This document shows positions 43,398 to 53,903 of a DNA stretch of 64,000 nucleotides, piece after piece. The translations under genes were made by a program, and so were the position numbers. Source of the DNA: Candidatus Proximibacter danicus. Lineage in GTDB: Bacteria > Pseudomonadota > Gammaproteobacteria > Burkholderiales > Rhodocyclaceae. Position 1 is the first letter of the stretch. Every line of letters starts with the position of its first letter. Below the pieces are notes generated by a model. It was not told where the DNA came from. It ran no database searches and worked only from the letters and a program-made list of their open reading frames with translations. The stretch covers positions 1-64,000 of the forward strand of contig JADJUC010000005.1 in the NCBI GenBank assembly GCA_016710885.1. The letters are read 5' to 3'.

Positions 43398-44726
43398 CCA
43401 CCAACGAAGCAGCATTGCCACGCCTCGGCGAAATCGCCACCACCGATGCGCGGCAGGCCATCCGCATCGGTCTCATCATCATCGTGCTCGGCTTTGTCAT
43501 CGGCGGTGGCTGGATGGCCCTCGCACCCATCGCCGGCGCGGTCATCGCTCAGGGTGCGGTCAAGGTCGACATGAACCGCAAGACGGTCCAGCACCAGGAA
43601 GGCGGCATCATCAAGGAAATCCTTGTCCGCGACGGCGACCGCGTACAGCAGGGACAGACCCTGCTCGTGCTCGGCGACGTGCGCGTCGACGCCGCCTACG
43701 AATCACTGAGAACACAGCGCGACTCGGAACAGGCGCGCCATGCCCGGCTCATGGCAGACCGCTCGCTGGCAACGCAGATTGCCTTCCCGCCCGAACTGGA
43801 GACCCGCGCCGAAAATGACGCGAAGGTAGCGGAAGTTCTGCAGCGCGAAGAAGCACTGTTCATCGCCCGCCGCCAGACGCTGCTCGAGCAGAAGCGGCTG
43901 ATCGAACAGCAGGTAGTCGAATCCGGAGCAGGAAGCGCAGGCACTGCAACGGCAGATCGGCGCTGCCTCGCGTGCGCTCGGCCTGCAGCGCGACGAGGTG
44001 GAAGCCAACCGCCGTCTGATGGCGCAGGGCTTCGTCGGCGCCATGCGGGTGAAGACGGTGGATCGTGCTGCCGCCGATTACGAGGCAAGAATCGGCGAGA
44101 ACCAGGCCGAACTGGCCAAGGCCCGGCAACGCACCAGCGAACTGGCGCTGCGCGCCAAGACGCTGGAGAACCAGTTCATGCAGGCTGCCGCCGACGAGCT
44201 GAAGGAAAGCAGCAACAAGCTCTTCGATCTCGAAGAACGCCTGCGCCCTTCGAAGGACGCCGCCGAGCGGCAGCGGATCACCGCACCGATCGCCGGCGAG
44301 GTCGTCGACCTCAAGGTCTCCTCGATCGGCGCCGTCATCGGCCCGCGCGACGCGCTGCTCGACATCGTGCCGAAGGACGGCAAGCTGATCATGGAAGGCC
44401 GCATCCGGCCGGAGGACATCAACTTCGTCAACGTCGGCAGCGCCGCCGACGTGCGCCTCACCGCGTTCAAATCACGCCTGACGCCGGTAGTCGAAGGAAA
44501 AGTGGTCTACGTTGCCGCCGACCGCCTGGTCGACCGCGCCAGCGGCACGCCGTACTACACCATGCATGTCGACGTCGCCCCGGAAGCACTGCAGGGCGCC
44601 GGCAACCTCAGGCTGCAGGCCGGCATGCCGGTGGAGGTATTCATCAAGACCAGCGAACGCACGGCGCTGCAGTATCTGCTGGATCCGGTCATTGCGTTTG
44701 TCGGGCGGTCGCTGCGGGAACCGTAG
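43394..44726 (+). pseudogene. Type I secretion membrane-fusion protein, HlyD/PrtE family (apparent frameshift)
   Basis: Periplasmic adaptor linking the ABC exporter to TolC. About 443 residues when corrected. The start (MTTNEAALPRLGEI) overlaps the exporter stop. It has one N-terminal membrane segment (I-G-L-I-I-I-V-L-G-F-V-I-G-G-G), then a lipoyl half-motif, V-Q-H-Q-E-G-G-I-I-K-E-I-L-V-R-D-G-D-x-V. A long coiled coil follows, and a C-terminal beta-barrel part with I-T-A-P-I-A-G-E-V-V-D-L-K and M-P-V-E-V-F-I-K-T-S-E-R-T. After I-E-Q-Q-V-V-E the frame is lost; removing one G at 43925-43926 gives E-S-E-Q-E-A-Q-A-L-Q-R-Q-I-G-A-A-S-R-A. Otherwise complete. Confidence 0.9.
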
Positions 44727-44796
44727 GAGATTTCGACATTGGAGAAAAATATAGCAAAGTGGCAACGGCTACTCTACGAAATGGCCGCTCTTTCGT

Positions 44797-45721
44797 TCAT
44801 TGTGCGCACACATCTTTGAATGACTCACGGCGCCCAGGTTCCAAGTGAGTAACACAGCGTAGTACGAAAGTAGCGCTACCACCTGATCTTGATACGTCAA
44901 TTTCAGCGTAGACAGGCTTGCCGCTTCCGCCAATGCTTACAGTATATTTAATGGGCAAAGGAGATTTTCTATCGAGCGAATAGGTTGCAATGCTCGCGTA
45001 CTTAATCGTTCCTGCTTCCCGCAAAACATCGGGGTGTTGCTTTGCAAACTCCGTTACCGACTTTTTTTCTTCTTCCATGGTTCGGTTAACAAGGGCAGGA
45101 TCAAGTTCACCAGGCTGGCAGGGGCGAGGTTTTAGCTGCGGCCATTTGCTCCATTTGTTGCGCTTCCGACTTGGCTTTTTGCTCGTCATCAACCCTTTCG
45201 GTGGAAAGCTTTTCTTTCAAATCACGAATGCCAGAATAGACTTTCTCTAGGCTGGCTTCGACCTCTCTAGAGCGAGGCTTCTCTCTAAATGGGTTTGGCG
45301 CAGCTGTATCCCACTCCAATACTCGATCGATGACTTGGTTCAGTTTTCGAACATCCTGAAATGCATAGTTGTTTATCGGAAGACCTACGGTCATCAGCAT
45401 GATCGATAGCAACTGGCCGCGATCTCCTTTTTCAAAGACAAGCTGATACCGGACACGGAGTTGCGCCGCATAGAACCAAAAAACGGCTTCGTCTTTCTTG
45501 TCGTTCTGAAACAAGACAAAAGCCGGGGAAAACATTTCCAACGGTTCTTTCAATGTCTTTGGATCACTTAACACTTCCTTGGCTGCTGCTAGCGCAACAC
45601 CAGGATCGCACGATTTCAGGCGATCTGCGGCCGGCAAACCATCATCCGCAAACGAATGCGATGTGAGGAAAAGAACAGCAACAAACAAGGAGTACCTGAG
45701 TAGACTGTGTGGCACGATCAT
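44797..45721 (-). pseudogene. Exported protein of unknown function (apparent frameshift)
   Basis: About 307 residues when rebuilt. The signal peptide (MIVPHSLLRYSLFVAVLFLTSHSFA) is followed by a helical region with V-F-W-F-Y-A-A-Q-L-R-V-R-Y and a coiled-coil-like stretch, S-L-E-K-V-Y-S-G-I-R-D-L-K-E-K-L. The frame is lost at the A4 run (minus strand; 45130-45133). One A less joins M-A-A-A-K to P-R-P-C-Q-P-G-E-L-D-P-A-L-V-N-R-T, which runs on to T-F-V-L-R-C-V-T-H-L-E-P-G-R-R-E-S-F-K-D-V-C-A-Q. The segment is noticeably AT-richer than its neighbours, a hint of transfer. The C-terminal half has a beta-strand-rich pattern with two Cys. Family not recognised. Confidence 0.65.
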
Positions 45722-45772
45722 AAAGCCCGCTAGTTGTTATGTGGACAAGAACAAAATGCGCTGTGGCAGCAA

Positions 45773-46926
45773 TCAAACCTGCCGCAACTTCTCCCCCGCC
45801 GCCGCCAGTGTCTCCTCCTTCTTGGCAAAGCAGAAGCGCACCACCCGATCATCCTGCCCGTTGTGGAAGAACACCGACACCGGGATCACCGCCACCCCAA
45901 CTTCGCGCGTCATCCATTCGGCGAACGCGCGATCCGGCTTGTCGGAAATTTCACTGTAGCGCGCCAGCTGGAAGTAGGTGCCGTCGCAGGGCAGCAGTTC
46001 GAAGCGTGAACCGGCCATCTGCTGCCAGAAGAAATCGCGTTTCTGGCGGTAGAAGTCGGCCAGCCCGAGGTGCCGTAAAGCATCCTGCATGTAGGCGGCG
46101 ATGCCGAGCTGGCACGGCGCGTTCTGGTGAACACGTTGAACTGGTGCACCTTGCGGAACTCGCTCATCAAGGCCTGCGGCGCGACCACGTAACCGACCTT
46201 CCAGCCGGTGATGTGATAGGTCTTGCCGAAGGACGAAACGATCAGGCTGCGCGCCGCCAGTTCTTCGTTGCGGGCCACGCTCTGGTGCTCGCCTTCATAG
46301 CAGATGTGCTCGTAGACTTCGTCGGAAAGCACAACGATATCGGTGCCGCGCGTGAGTTCGGCCAGCATCGCCAGGTCGTTCGCCGAGAGCAGGCTGCCGG
46401 TCGGGTTGTGCGGCGAGTTGATGATGATCATCCGCGTCCGCGCATTGATCAGCGACTTCACCTCGTCCCAGTCCGGCCGGTAGTCGGGGAAGCGCAGCCG
46501 GGCGTAGACGGCACGACCGCCGACGGTTTCGATGGCCGGCACGTAGCTGTCGTACACCGGGTCGAAAACGATCACTTCGTCGCCATGGCGCACGAAGGCG
46601 GCAATGGCGGTGAATAGCGCCTGCGTCGCCCCGGCGGTGACGGTCACCTCGGCATCAACGTCGTAGCGTCGGCCATAGAGGTCGGCGACCTTGTCCACGA
46701 CGGCCTGGCGCAGTTCGGGCATGCCGGCCATCGGCGGGTACTGGTTGCGGCCGGAGACCATGGCCTGATGCACCGCGGCGAACAACGCCGGCTCGGCCTG
46801 AAAGTCGGGGAAGCCCTGCGACAGGTTGATGGCGCCGCAGTCGGCGGCAAGCCTGGACATCACGGTAAAGATGGTGGTGCCGACCCAGGGGAGCTTGGAG
46901 TCGATGGCAACGGGGGTGTTAAGCAT
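45773..46926 (-). pseudogene. PLP-dependent aminotransferase, YbdL/methionine aminotransferase-like (apparent frameshift)
   Basis: Class I/II aminotransferase, about 385 residues when joined. Motifs: I-N-L-S-Q-G-F-P-D-F, N-Q-Y-P-P-M-A-G, T-A-G-A-T-Q-A-L-F, F-D-P-V-Y-D-S-Y, N-S-P-H-N-P-T-G, D-E-V-Y-E-H and the PLP-lysine segment S-S-F-G-K-T-Y-H-I-T-G-W-K-V-G-Y. After F-N-V-F-T the frame is lost near 46124. One added base leads to N-A-P-C-Q-L-G-I-A-A-Y-M-Q-D-A-L and on to the R in V-R-F-C-F-A-K. YbdL homologues transaminate methionine and aromatic amino acids. It precedes the gene set next to mtnA, but in the opposite orientation. Confidence 0.85.
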
Positions 46927-46983
46927 CGTCATCTCGCACGGAAAATAGGGAAACGCTGTACCAAGCTGCCTCCTGAAGATTTT

Positions 46984-48531
46984 TCATTTCCCGGCACACG
47001 CATTCGCCATTCTCTGACGGTTTTTTTCCAGCCGCATGACGCCCTGCTCACCAAAGAAATCAATACCTAACGGCACACGCCGCTCATCGTAGCGGACGCG
47101 CACCAGCGGCGTCGACGTGAGATCCTTACAGTCGTAGGCCGAAACGGCAACCAACGCGCGGCTTGGCCGACCATGAATGTTGACTGGAGCATCGGTCTCG
47201 TTCATCAGCTTGGCCACCAACATACCGTCTATTAGCTGACGCCGCCCCTTTGCCTCGAAAATACGAAGATTGGATACCGGCGATTGCATTTCCTCCCAGG
47301 AATCCTGGACATCAATCGAAGGCAGTGTGATCCGATGCTTGCGTAAAAAGCACAAGGTCCGTGCAAAACGCCCCCCCACCGTATCCATTCCCGGTCGATG
47401 ATCCAGGCCACGGTCTTCGAAGAGCATTGCCACGCGGTTGCCGTCCTTCGCTACGAGGGTCAGTGCCCTCTCGGTAAACTGCTCGGTCGTACAGTCGAGA
47501 TCGAGTTGTGCGATCCGGGCAGTATTGGGCGCCAATCCCTCACCGGAATCGCGTGGCGTAGCAAACTCCTCCTTGGTGAAGATAGTTGCCGTCGCCGGTT
47601 TTTCCTGTAGCTGCCGGTAGTCGTGACGGACGGTCTGCGGTTTCTCCCCCCTGAACCCACTGAAAACCGGTGTGCAGCGGCAGAAACCCTGCCAGCGGCG
47701 CATACCGGAACGGGCTCTCACCAAAATTCACTGTAGCCAGCTTTCGATCGATCAGCGTCTGGATGTTCAGCACTGCTTCTACAGCGCAAACATACGCAGC
47801 ACCTGAGCGGATTTTATGGGGATCGTTGCGAGAAGAACCACCCCGCAGCCAATTACCATTCTGCTGAAAATGCGCCACCCCCTGATCAAGATCGATTGCA
47901 AAACCAACTGTTTCCACCCCACCGGTGTCATCAGGCAGCACCGTAATCTTCACGCCAATATCGTAGTCGATTTTCGGTGCCGCGCAGCCAACCCAGAATC
48001 GGTCGGCCATTTCCCACCGACTTCGTTCTGCCACCGAGCGATGGCTCCACGATCCAGAGAGACCTCAAAGAACCATTTTCCGGCACTCCGGCTGAGCGGA
48101 GCGATCTTCAGGAAGTCGCTAAGCGAGGAATAGCGTGGCGCACCTGCCGTCTTGGCCATTTGCCCTAGCTCAGTGGTCCGCAACCGCGTTTCCCGCAACA
48201 CGCAGATCGACATGCGATCCGACGTCACCAAGCGATCCAGCCAGTCTGCGCGACTGTCGGTCCCCGTTGGGAGCTGGCATCGGGTATTACGCTCCTTGAT
48301 CCAAGCCTGTTGGTTGGAAAGTAGCTGCGATTTGAGTGCCGGATGTGCCGACGCCTGACGAGCTTTCCAGGCTGCATTCAGCGCAGCATCTGCCTCCCCC
48401 AATTCCTGGCGAAGACAAGCCGTTGTGTCTGCCTGTTCTCCCGTACAGCTCGGTGAACCATGCGTAAAACCAGATAGCCCGGCAAGCACCACGAGTATCA
48501 GTTGTCGACCAAGCTTTGCAGAGAACACCAT
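46984..48531 (-). pseudogene. Exported LprI-N/SPRY-like multidomain protein (two apparent frameshifts)
   Basis: About 515 residues when rebuilt. From the ATG at 48531 (AAAGGGG before it): a signal peptide (MVFSAKLGRQLILVVLAG), then an LprI/DUF1311-type segment with C-T-G-E-Q-A-D-T-T-A-C-L, L-S-N-Q-Q-A-W-I-K-E-R-N-T-R-C. Next is a region patterned like SPRY/B30.2: G-K-W-F-F-E-V-S-L-D, V-G-F-A-I-D-L-D-Q-G-V-A-H-F, N-G-N-W-L-R-G and V-N-F-G-E-S-P-F-R-Y. The last 200 residues hold D-C-K-D-L-T-S-T-P-L-V-R-V-R-Y, similar in style to surface-adhesin-E-like proteins. Frame restored by one base more at 48010-48012 and one fewer in the G6 run at 47646-47651. Confidence 0.65.
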
Positions 48532-48641
48532 ACCCCTTTCGCTCATTGCCACCCGAATGCTGCGTGAAATTTGCATAATGCTCAATTGTATCAGCTCCGC
48601 TACTCCGCCTTGAGCCCCAACGGCGCTGTAAAATGCCCCCC

Positions 48642-49714
<1,073 letters not shown>

Positions 49715-49718
<4 letters not shown>

Positions 49719-50347
49719 CTACCCTGCGCGCCGAACTGATCGCTACCGCCCGCAAGATGACCGCCGCCGGGCTGAACAAGGGAACGGCCGGCAACCTCTC
49801 GGTGCGCGACAGGGACGGGTTTCTGATCACCCCCACCGGCATGGATTACGACACGCTGACGCCCAGTGACCTTGTTTTCATGCGCCTCGACGGTAGCCAC
49901 GAAGGCGCGAAGAAGCCCTCCTCGGAATGGCGCTTCCACCGCGACCTCTACGCCGCCCGCCCGGAGGCCGGCGCCGTGCTGCACGCGCACTCGCCGTTTG
50001 CCACCAGCCTGGCCTGCCTGCGCCGCGACATCCCGCCCTTCCACTACATGATCGCCCGCTTCGGCGGCGACACGCTGCGCTGCGCCGACTACGCCACCTT
50101 CGGCACGCAGGCGCTTTCCGACCATGCGCTGAAGGCCATGGCAGACCGCTCGGCCTGCCTGCTGGCCAACCACGGCATGCTGCTCTTCGGCAGAGATCTC
50201 AAGCAGGCGCTTGATCTTGGCATCGAGCTCGAATGCCTGTGCGAGCAATACTGGCGCGCCTGCCAGCTCGGCGAGCCGGTACTGCTCGATGCAGAAGAGA
50301 TGCGCGTGGTACTGGAGAAATTCGGCAACTACGGGCAGCAGGCTTAA
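49715..50347 (+). CDS. Class II aldolase (fuculose-1-phosphate type), probable MTRu-1-P aldolase
   Basis: 210 residues. Zinc-aldolase motifs: A-G-N-L-S-V-R-D near residue 25, K-K-P-S-S-E-W with the catalytic Glu, H-A-H-S-P-F-A-T, and N-H-G-M-L-L-F-G for the third His. GTG start overlapping the mtnA stop. In Rhodospirillum and some E. coli the DHAP shunt uses MtnA followed by a class II aldolase that splits 5-methylthioribulose-1-P into DHAP and methylthioacetaldehyde. The coupling to mtnA makes that role likely here; generic fuculose-phosphate activity remains possible. Confidence 0.9.
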
Positions 50348-50348
50348 T

Positions 50349-52889
50349 TCAAATCGCCCCGGCCGCAAAAATCGCCGCCACCTCCTCGGCCGGCCGCGGC
50401 TTCGAGAACAGGTAGCCCTGGCAGAGCTGGCAGCCTTCGCCACGCAAGGCGGCCAGTTGCGCCGCCGTTTCAACGCCTTCGGCGACGACTTCCAGCCCCA
50501 GTGTCTTGGCCAGGCCAATGATCGAGGCGACGATGGCGGCATCTTCGCGGTCTTCGCACAAATCGCGTACGAAGGAGCGGTCAATTTTCAGGCGGCTGAC
50601 CGGGAAGCGCTTGAGGTAGGCGAGGCTGGAATAGCCGGTTCCAAAATCGTCGATCGCCAGTTGCACCCCCATGTCGGCCAGCGCCTGCACCTGCGCCAGC
50701 GCCTCTTCAACGCTGTGCATCAGGCTTGATTCGGTAATTTCCAGTTCGAGCGACTGCGGCGGCACACCGGTTTCGTCAAGGATACGGCGCACCTGTGCGA
50801 CCAGATTCTTCTGCTGAAACTGGCGGGGTGAGAGATTGACGGCCACCGTCACCTGCGGCCAGCCAGCGTCATACCATTCGCGCAGCTGACGACAGGCTTC
50901 GCGCAAAACCCATTCGCCGAGCTCAATGATCAGACCGGTTTCCTCGGCAACGGGAATGAAATCGGCCGGCGGGGTCAGTCCGCCTTCGGGATTTTTCCAG
51001 CGCACCAGCGCCTCAAGACCGCAGACGCGGCCAACCGAAACATCGACTTGCGGCTGATAATGCAGCACGAATTCGTCGCGCTCCACGGCCTGGCGCAAAC
51101 GCTGTTCCATCTGAAAAAACCGGGTGGCCGCCACATTCATTTCCGGCGAGAAAAACTGGAAATTGTTGCGCCCCCGACTCTTGGCGGTATACATCGCGGT
51201 GTCGGCGCTCTTCATCAACGTCTGTGCGTCGCGTCCATCGTCCGGGTATAGGCTGATGCCGATCGAGGACGAAGCGCGCAGTGAATGCCCCATCACCTCC
51301 ACCGGTTTGGCCAACACCTCGACGATGCGCTCGGCAACCATGACTGCATCGTCAGGGCCGGTTACCGACCCCAGGACGATGACGAATTCGTCGCCGCCAA
51401 GGCGGCAGACGGTGTCGATGTCGCGGACCACCGATGCCAACCCCGCTGCCACGACATTGAGTAGCGCATCGCCGACATCATGACCGAGCGAATCGTTCAC
51501 GCTTTTGAAGCGGTCAAGGTCGAGAAAGAGCACGGCCACCTGGACGTTGCTTCGCTCGGCGAGCATCAAGGCCTGCGCCAGACGGTCCTGCAGCAGGCTA
51601 CGGTTGGGCAGGCCGGTCAGGGCATCGTGGTGGGCGATGTGCCAGATTTTTTCCTCGGCCTGCATGCGCTCGAAAATTTCCGACTGCAACTGGACGTTGG
51701 CGGTTTCAAGTTCGGCCGTACGCTCGGCAACGCGCACCTCAAGATCGTCGTGGGCACGCAGCAACGCCTCCTGCGCCTGCCGTCGCTCGGAAATATCCTC
51801 GACTACCCAGATGGCGCCGCCGCCCTGCTCCCAGGCGACACGCTGTGCCGTACCGCGCACCCAGAAGGTGCTGCCGTCCTTGCGCTTCACGCGCACTTCG
51901 CCGACAAAAGCGCCATGGCGACGCAAGCCGTCCTCTGCCCTGCCGGTGAAATCGGTCTCAGTTTCTTCGTCGCAAAACAGCCGACGTACGGACTGTCCCG
52001 CCAGCTCACCGGCAGGGTAGCCGAACATGTCGGAAAAGAAATCGTTGCAGCGCTGCAGATAAACGCTGGTGACGTAGGCGATACCGAAAGCCGTGTTGTC
52101 GAAGATCATGCGCTGTTCGGCCAGCGCGGATTGCAGGCGCTCATCCTGGCGCTTGCGTTCGCTCATATCCTCGAAGATCCACACCGAGCCGATTTCCGGG
52201 TGATGGATATCGATGAAGCGGCCGCTGATCAAGGCCCAGAAGGTACTGCCATCCTTGCGCCGCAACCACTGCTCGCGACGGTGGGTACCACCGGCAGAAA
52301 TAAGCGGATAGAGTTCTCCGGCCGTCGCAAAATCAGCATCGGAGATATAGAAGATGCGGGAGGAACGGCCGATGATTTCGCCCGTTGCATAGCCGAACAT
52401 TTCGTCGATGCGCGGGTTGCAGCGGATGATCTTGCGGTCGCGCAGCAGGAGGATGCCGACGTGGGCCGCAGCAAAGGTGGCCTCAAGATCACGCTGGGCA
52501 TCCCACAGCGCATCCTTGATCCGCGTTTGTTCCTCAAGATCCTCGACGATCCATACCGTACCGCCGCGCGGATTTTCGCGATCGACGGCGGCTGCATGCA
52601 GACGGCAATAAACCAGGCTGCCATCGCGACGGCGCATCGGCAGTTCAACATCGAAAGGATCGCCGGCAAGAAGCGCCTGCCGCGCCCAATGCCGCAGACG
52701 AACGTAATCGGCATCGCTCTCGTAGAGCAGGCGCGCACGCTGGCCGAAGACCTCATCCTCGGCATAACCCAGAAGGTCGCAGAAACGGCGATTGCAGTGT
52801 TGCAGCAGGCCATTGCGAACGAACACGATACCCACCGGCGCGTAGTCGAATACCGCCAGCATCTCGGGCACCGCCATCTTGTGGTTCAT
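50349..52889 (-). CDS. PAS-PAS-PAS-GGDEF-EAL cyclic-di-GMP enzyme
   Basis: 846-residue cytoplasmic signalling protein without membrane segments. Three PAS/PAC units (about 8-125, 130-250 and 255-370), each followed by an R-K-D-G-S or R-R-D-G-S motif, then a helical linker. The GGDEF domain has intact G-G-D-E-F (498-502) and an upstream R-x-x-D inhibitory site (489-492). The EAL domain has E-A-L-V-R-W (626-631), N-L-S-P-R-Q-F and D-D-F-G-T-G-Y-S-S-L, so both cyclase and phosphodiesterase could be active. A strong AGGAGGAG precedes the ATG at 52889. PAS inputs hint at redox or small-ligand sensing. Confidence 0.95.
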   Translation of the reverse strand: MNHKMAVPEMLAVFDYAPVGIVFVRNGLLQHCNRRFCDLLGYAEDEVFGQRARLLYESDADYVRLRHWARQALLAGDPFDVELPMRRRDGSLVYCRLHAAAVDRENPRGGTVWIVEDLEEQTRIKDALWDAQRDLEATFAAAHVGILLLRDRKIIRCNPRIDEMFGYATGEIIGRSSRIFYISDADFATAGELYPLISAGGTHRREQWLRRKDGSTFWALISGRFIDIHHPEIGSVWIFEDMSERKRQDERLQSALAEQRMIFDNTAFGIAYVTSVYLQRCNDFFSDMFGYPAGELAGQSVRRLFCDEETETDFTGRAEDGLRRHGAFVGEVRVKRKDGSTFWVRGTAQRVAWEQGGGAIWVVEDISERRQAQEALLRAHDDLEVRVAERTAELETANVQLQSEIFERMQAEEKIWHIAHHDALTGLPNRSLLQDRLAQALMLAERSNVQVAVLFLDLDRFKSVNDSLGHDVGDALLNVVAAGLASVVRDIDTVCRLGGDEFVIVLGSVTGPDDAVMVAERIVEVLAKPVEVMGHSLRASSSIGISLYPDDGRDAQTLMKSADTAMYTAKSRGRNNFQFFSPEMNVAATRFFQMEQRLRQAVERDEFVLHYQPQVDVSVGRVCGLEALVRWKNPEGGLTPPADFIPVAEETGLIIELGEWVLREACRQLREWYDAGWPQVTVAVNLSPRQFQQKNLVAQVRRILDETGVPPQSLELEITESSLMHSVEEALAQVQALADMGVQLAIDDFGTGYSSLAYLKRFPVSRLKIDRSFVRDLCEDREDAAIVASIIGLAKTLGLEVVAEGVETAAQLAALRGEGCQLCQGYLFSKPRPAEEVAAIFAAGAI

Positions 52890-53030
52890 CTCTCCTCCTG
52901 GTCGCGCACGCTGCGGGCCCTCTCGTGGAGCCTGTTGATCGGCATCGGGGCCGTTTCAATGAGGAGGATGATACCAGTTGCCAGCAAGCCGGAATGGGCA
53001 GGGGAAAAGCCGTTGCGGTGAGAAGGCCGT

Positions 53031-53903
53031 TTAGCGGTGGCGGGCAGTTTCCAGCACCCGCAGCAAGGCTGCGGTATCGGCAGCCCCCCAACCATTGGCC
53101 ATCAGGGCATTCAGTTGCTGGCCAACAGTGGCCACAACCGGCAGACTCACCCCCATCCCGTGAGCCGCATTCAGCAACAGCCCGAAATCCTTGTGGTGTA
53201 AACGCGCCTCGACACCCGCCGCAAAATCGCGGGCCACCATGCGGCTGCCGAAGACCTCCAGCACACGGCTACCTGCCGACCCCCCGAGCAGCGCCTGCCG
53301 CACCTTCTCCGGATCGACACCGGCGGCGGCCGCCAGCCGCATTGCTTCGGCCGCGGCCTCAATGGCGGCAACCATGACCATCTGGTTGCAGGCCTTCGCT
53401 ACCTGTCCGGAGCCATTGCCACCGATATGCACAAGAGTTTTGCCGAGCACGGCAAACAGCGGACGCACGCGTTCCAGCACGACAGCTTCGCCACCGACCA
53501 TGATCGCCAGCGTGCCCGCCTCGGCACCAACGCCACCGCCGGAGACCGGGGCATCAAGCATGTGCACGCCTGAACCAGCCAGTCGTTCGGCAATGTCGCG
53601 GGCCAGTGCAGGCGCAATGGTGCTCATGTCGACCAGAATGGATTCTGCAGCGAGCCCCTTGTTCAGCCCTTGCTCGCCGAAGACGATGGCTTCGACGTCG
53701 TGGCCGTGGGTGACAATGGTAAAAACGATGTCGCTGTTGCGCGCCACTTCCGCCGGATTGGCGCGACTGACGGCGCCGGCCGCAAGCAGCGGAGCCACAG
53801 CCTCCGGACGCCGCGCCCAGACCGAAACCTCATGCCCGGCCTCGAGCAGACGCCTGGCCATCGGCCGCCCCATGACGCCGAGGCCGATAAAACCAAGCTT
53901 CAT
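53031..53903 (-). CDS. Beta-hydroxyacid dehydrogenase (GarR/HIBADH family), copy 1
   Basis: 290-residue NAD(P)-dependent dehydrogenase. Nucleotide-binding G-F-I-G-L-G-V-M-G-R-P-M-A at the N-terminus, substrate loop D-A-P-V-S-G-G-G-V-G-A, catalytic Lys in G-Q-V-A-K-A-C-N-Q-M, and H-K-D near the C-terminus. Shares a common ancestor with the adjacent copy, which it overlaps by 4 bases (ATGA). Likely reduces a short 3-hydroxy/oxo acid such as tartronate semialdehyde. The two copies differ through the substrate-binding half, so specificities may differ. Confidence 0.9.
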   Translation of the reverse strand: MKLGFIGLGVMGRPMARRLLEAGHEVSVWARRPEAVAPLLAAGAVSRANPAEVARNSDIVFTIVTHGHDVEAIVFGEQGLNKGLAAESILVDMSTIAPALARDIAERLAGSGVHMLDAPVSGGGVGAEAGTLAIMVGGEAVVLERVRPLFAVLGKTLVHIGGNGSGQVAKACNQMVMVAAIEAAAEAMRLAAAAGVDPEKVRQALLGGSAGSRVLEVFGSRMVARDFAAGVEARLHHKDFGLLLNAAHGMGVSLPVVATVGQQLNALMANGWGAADTAALLRVLETARHR

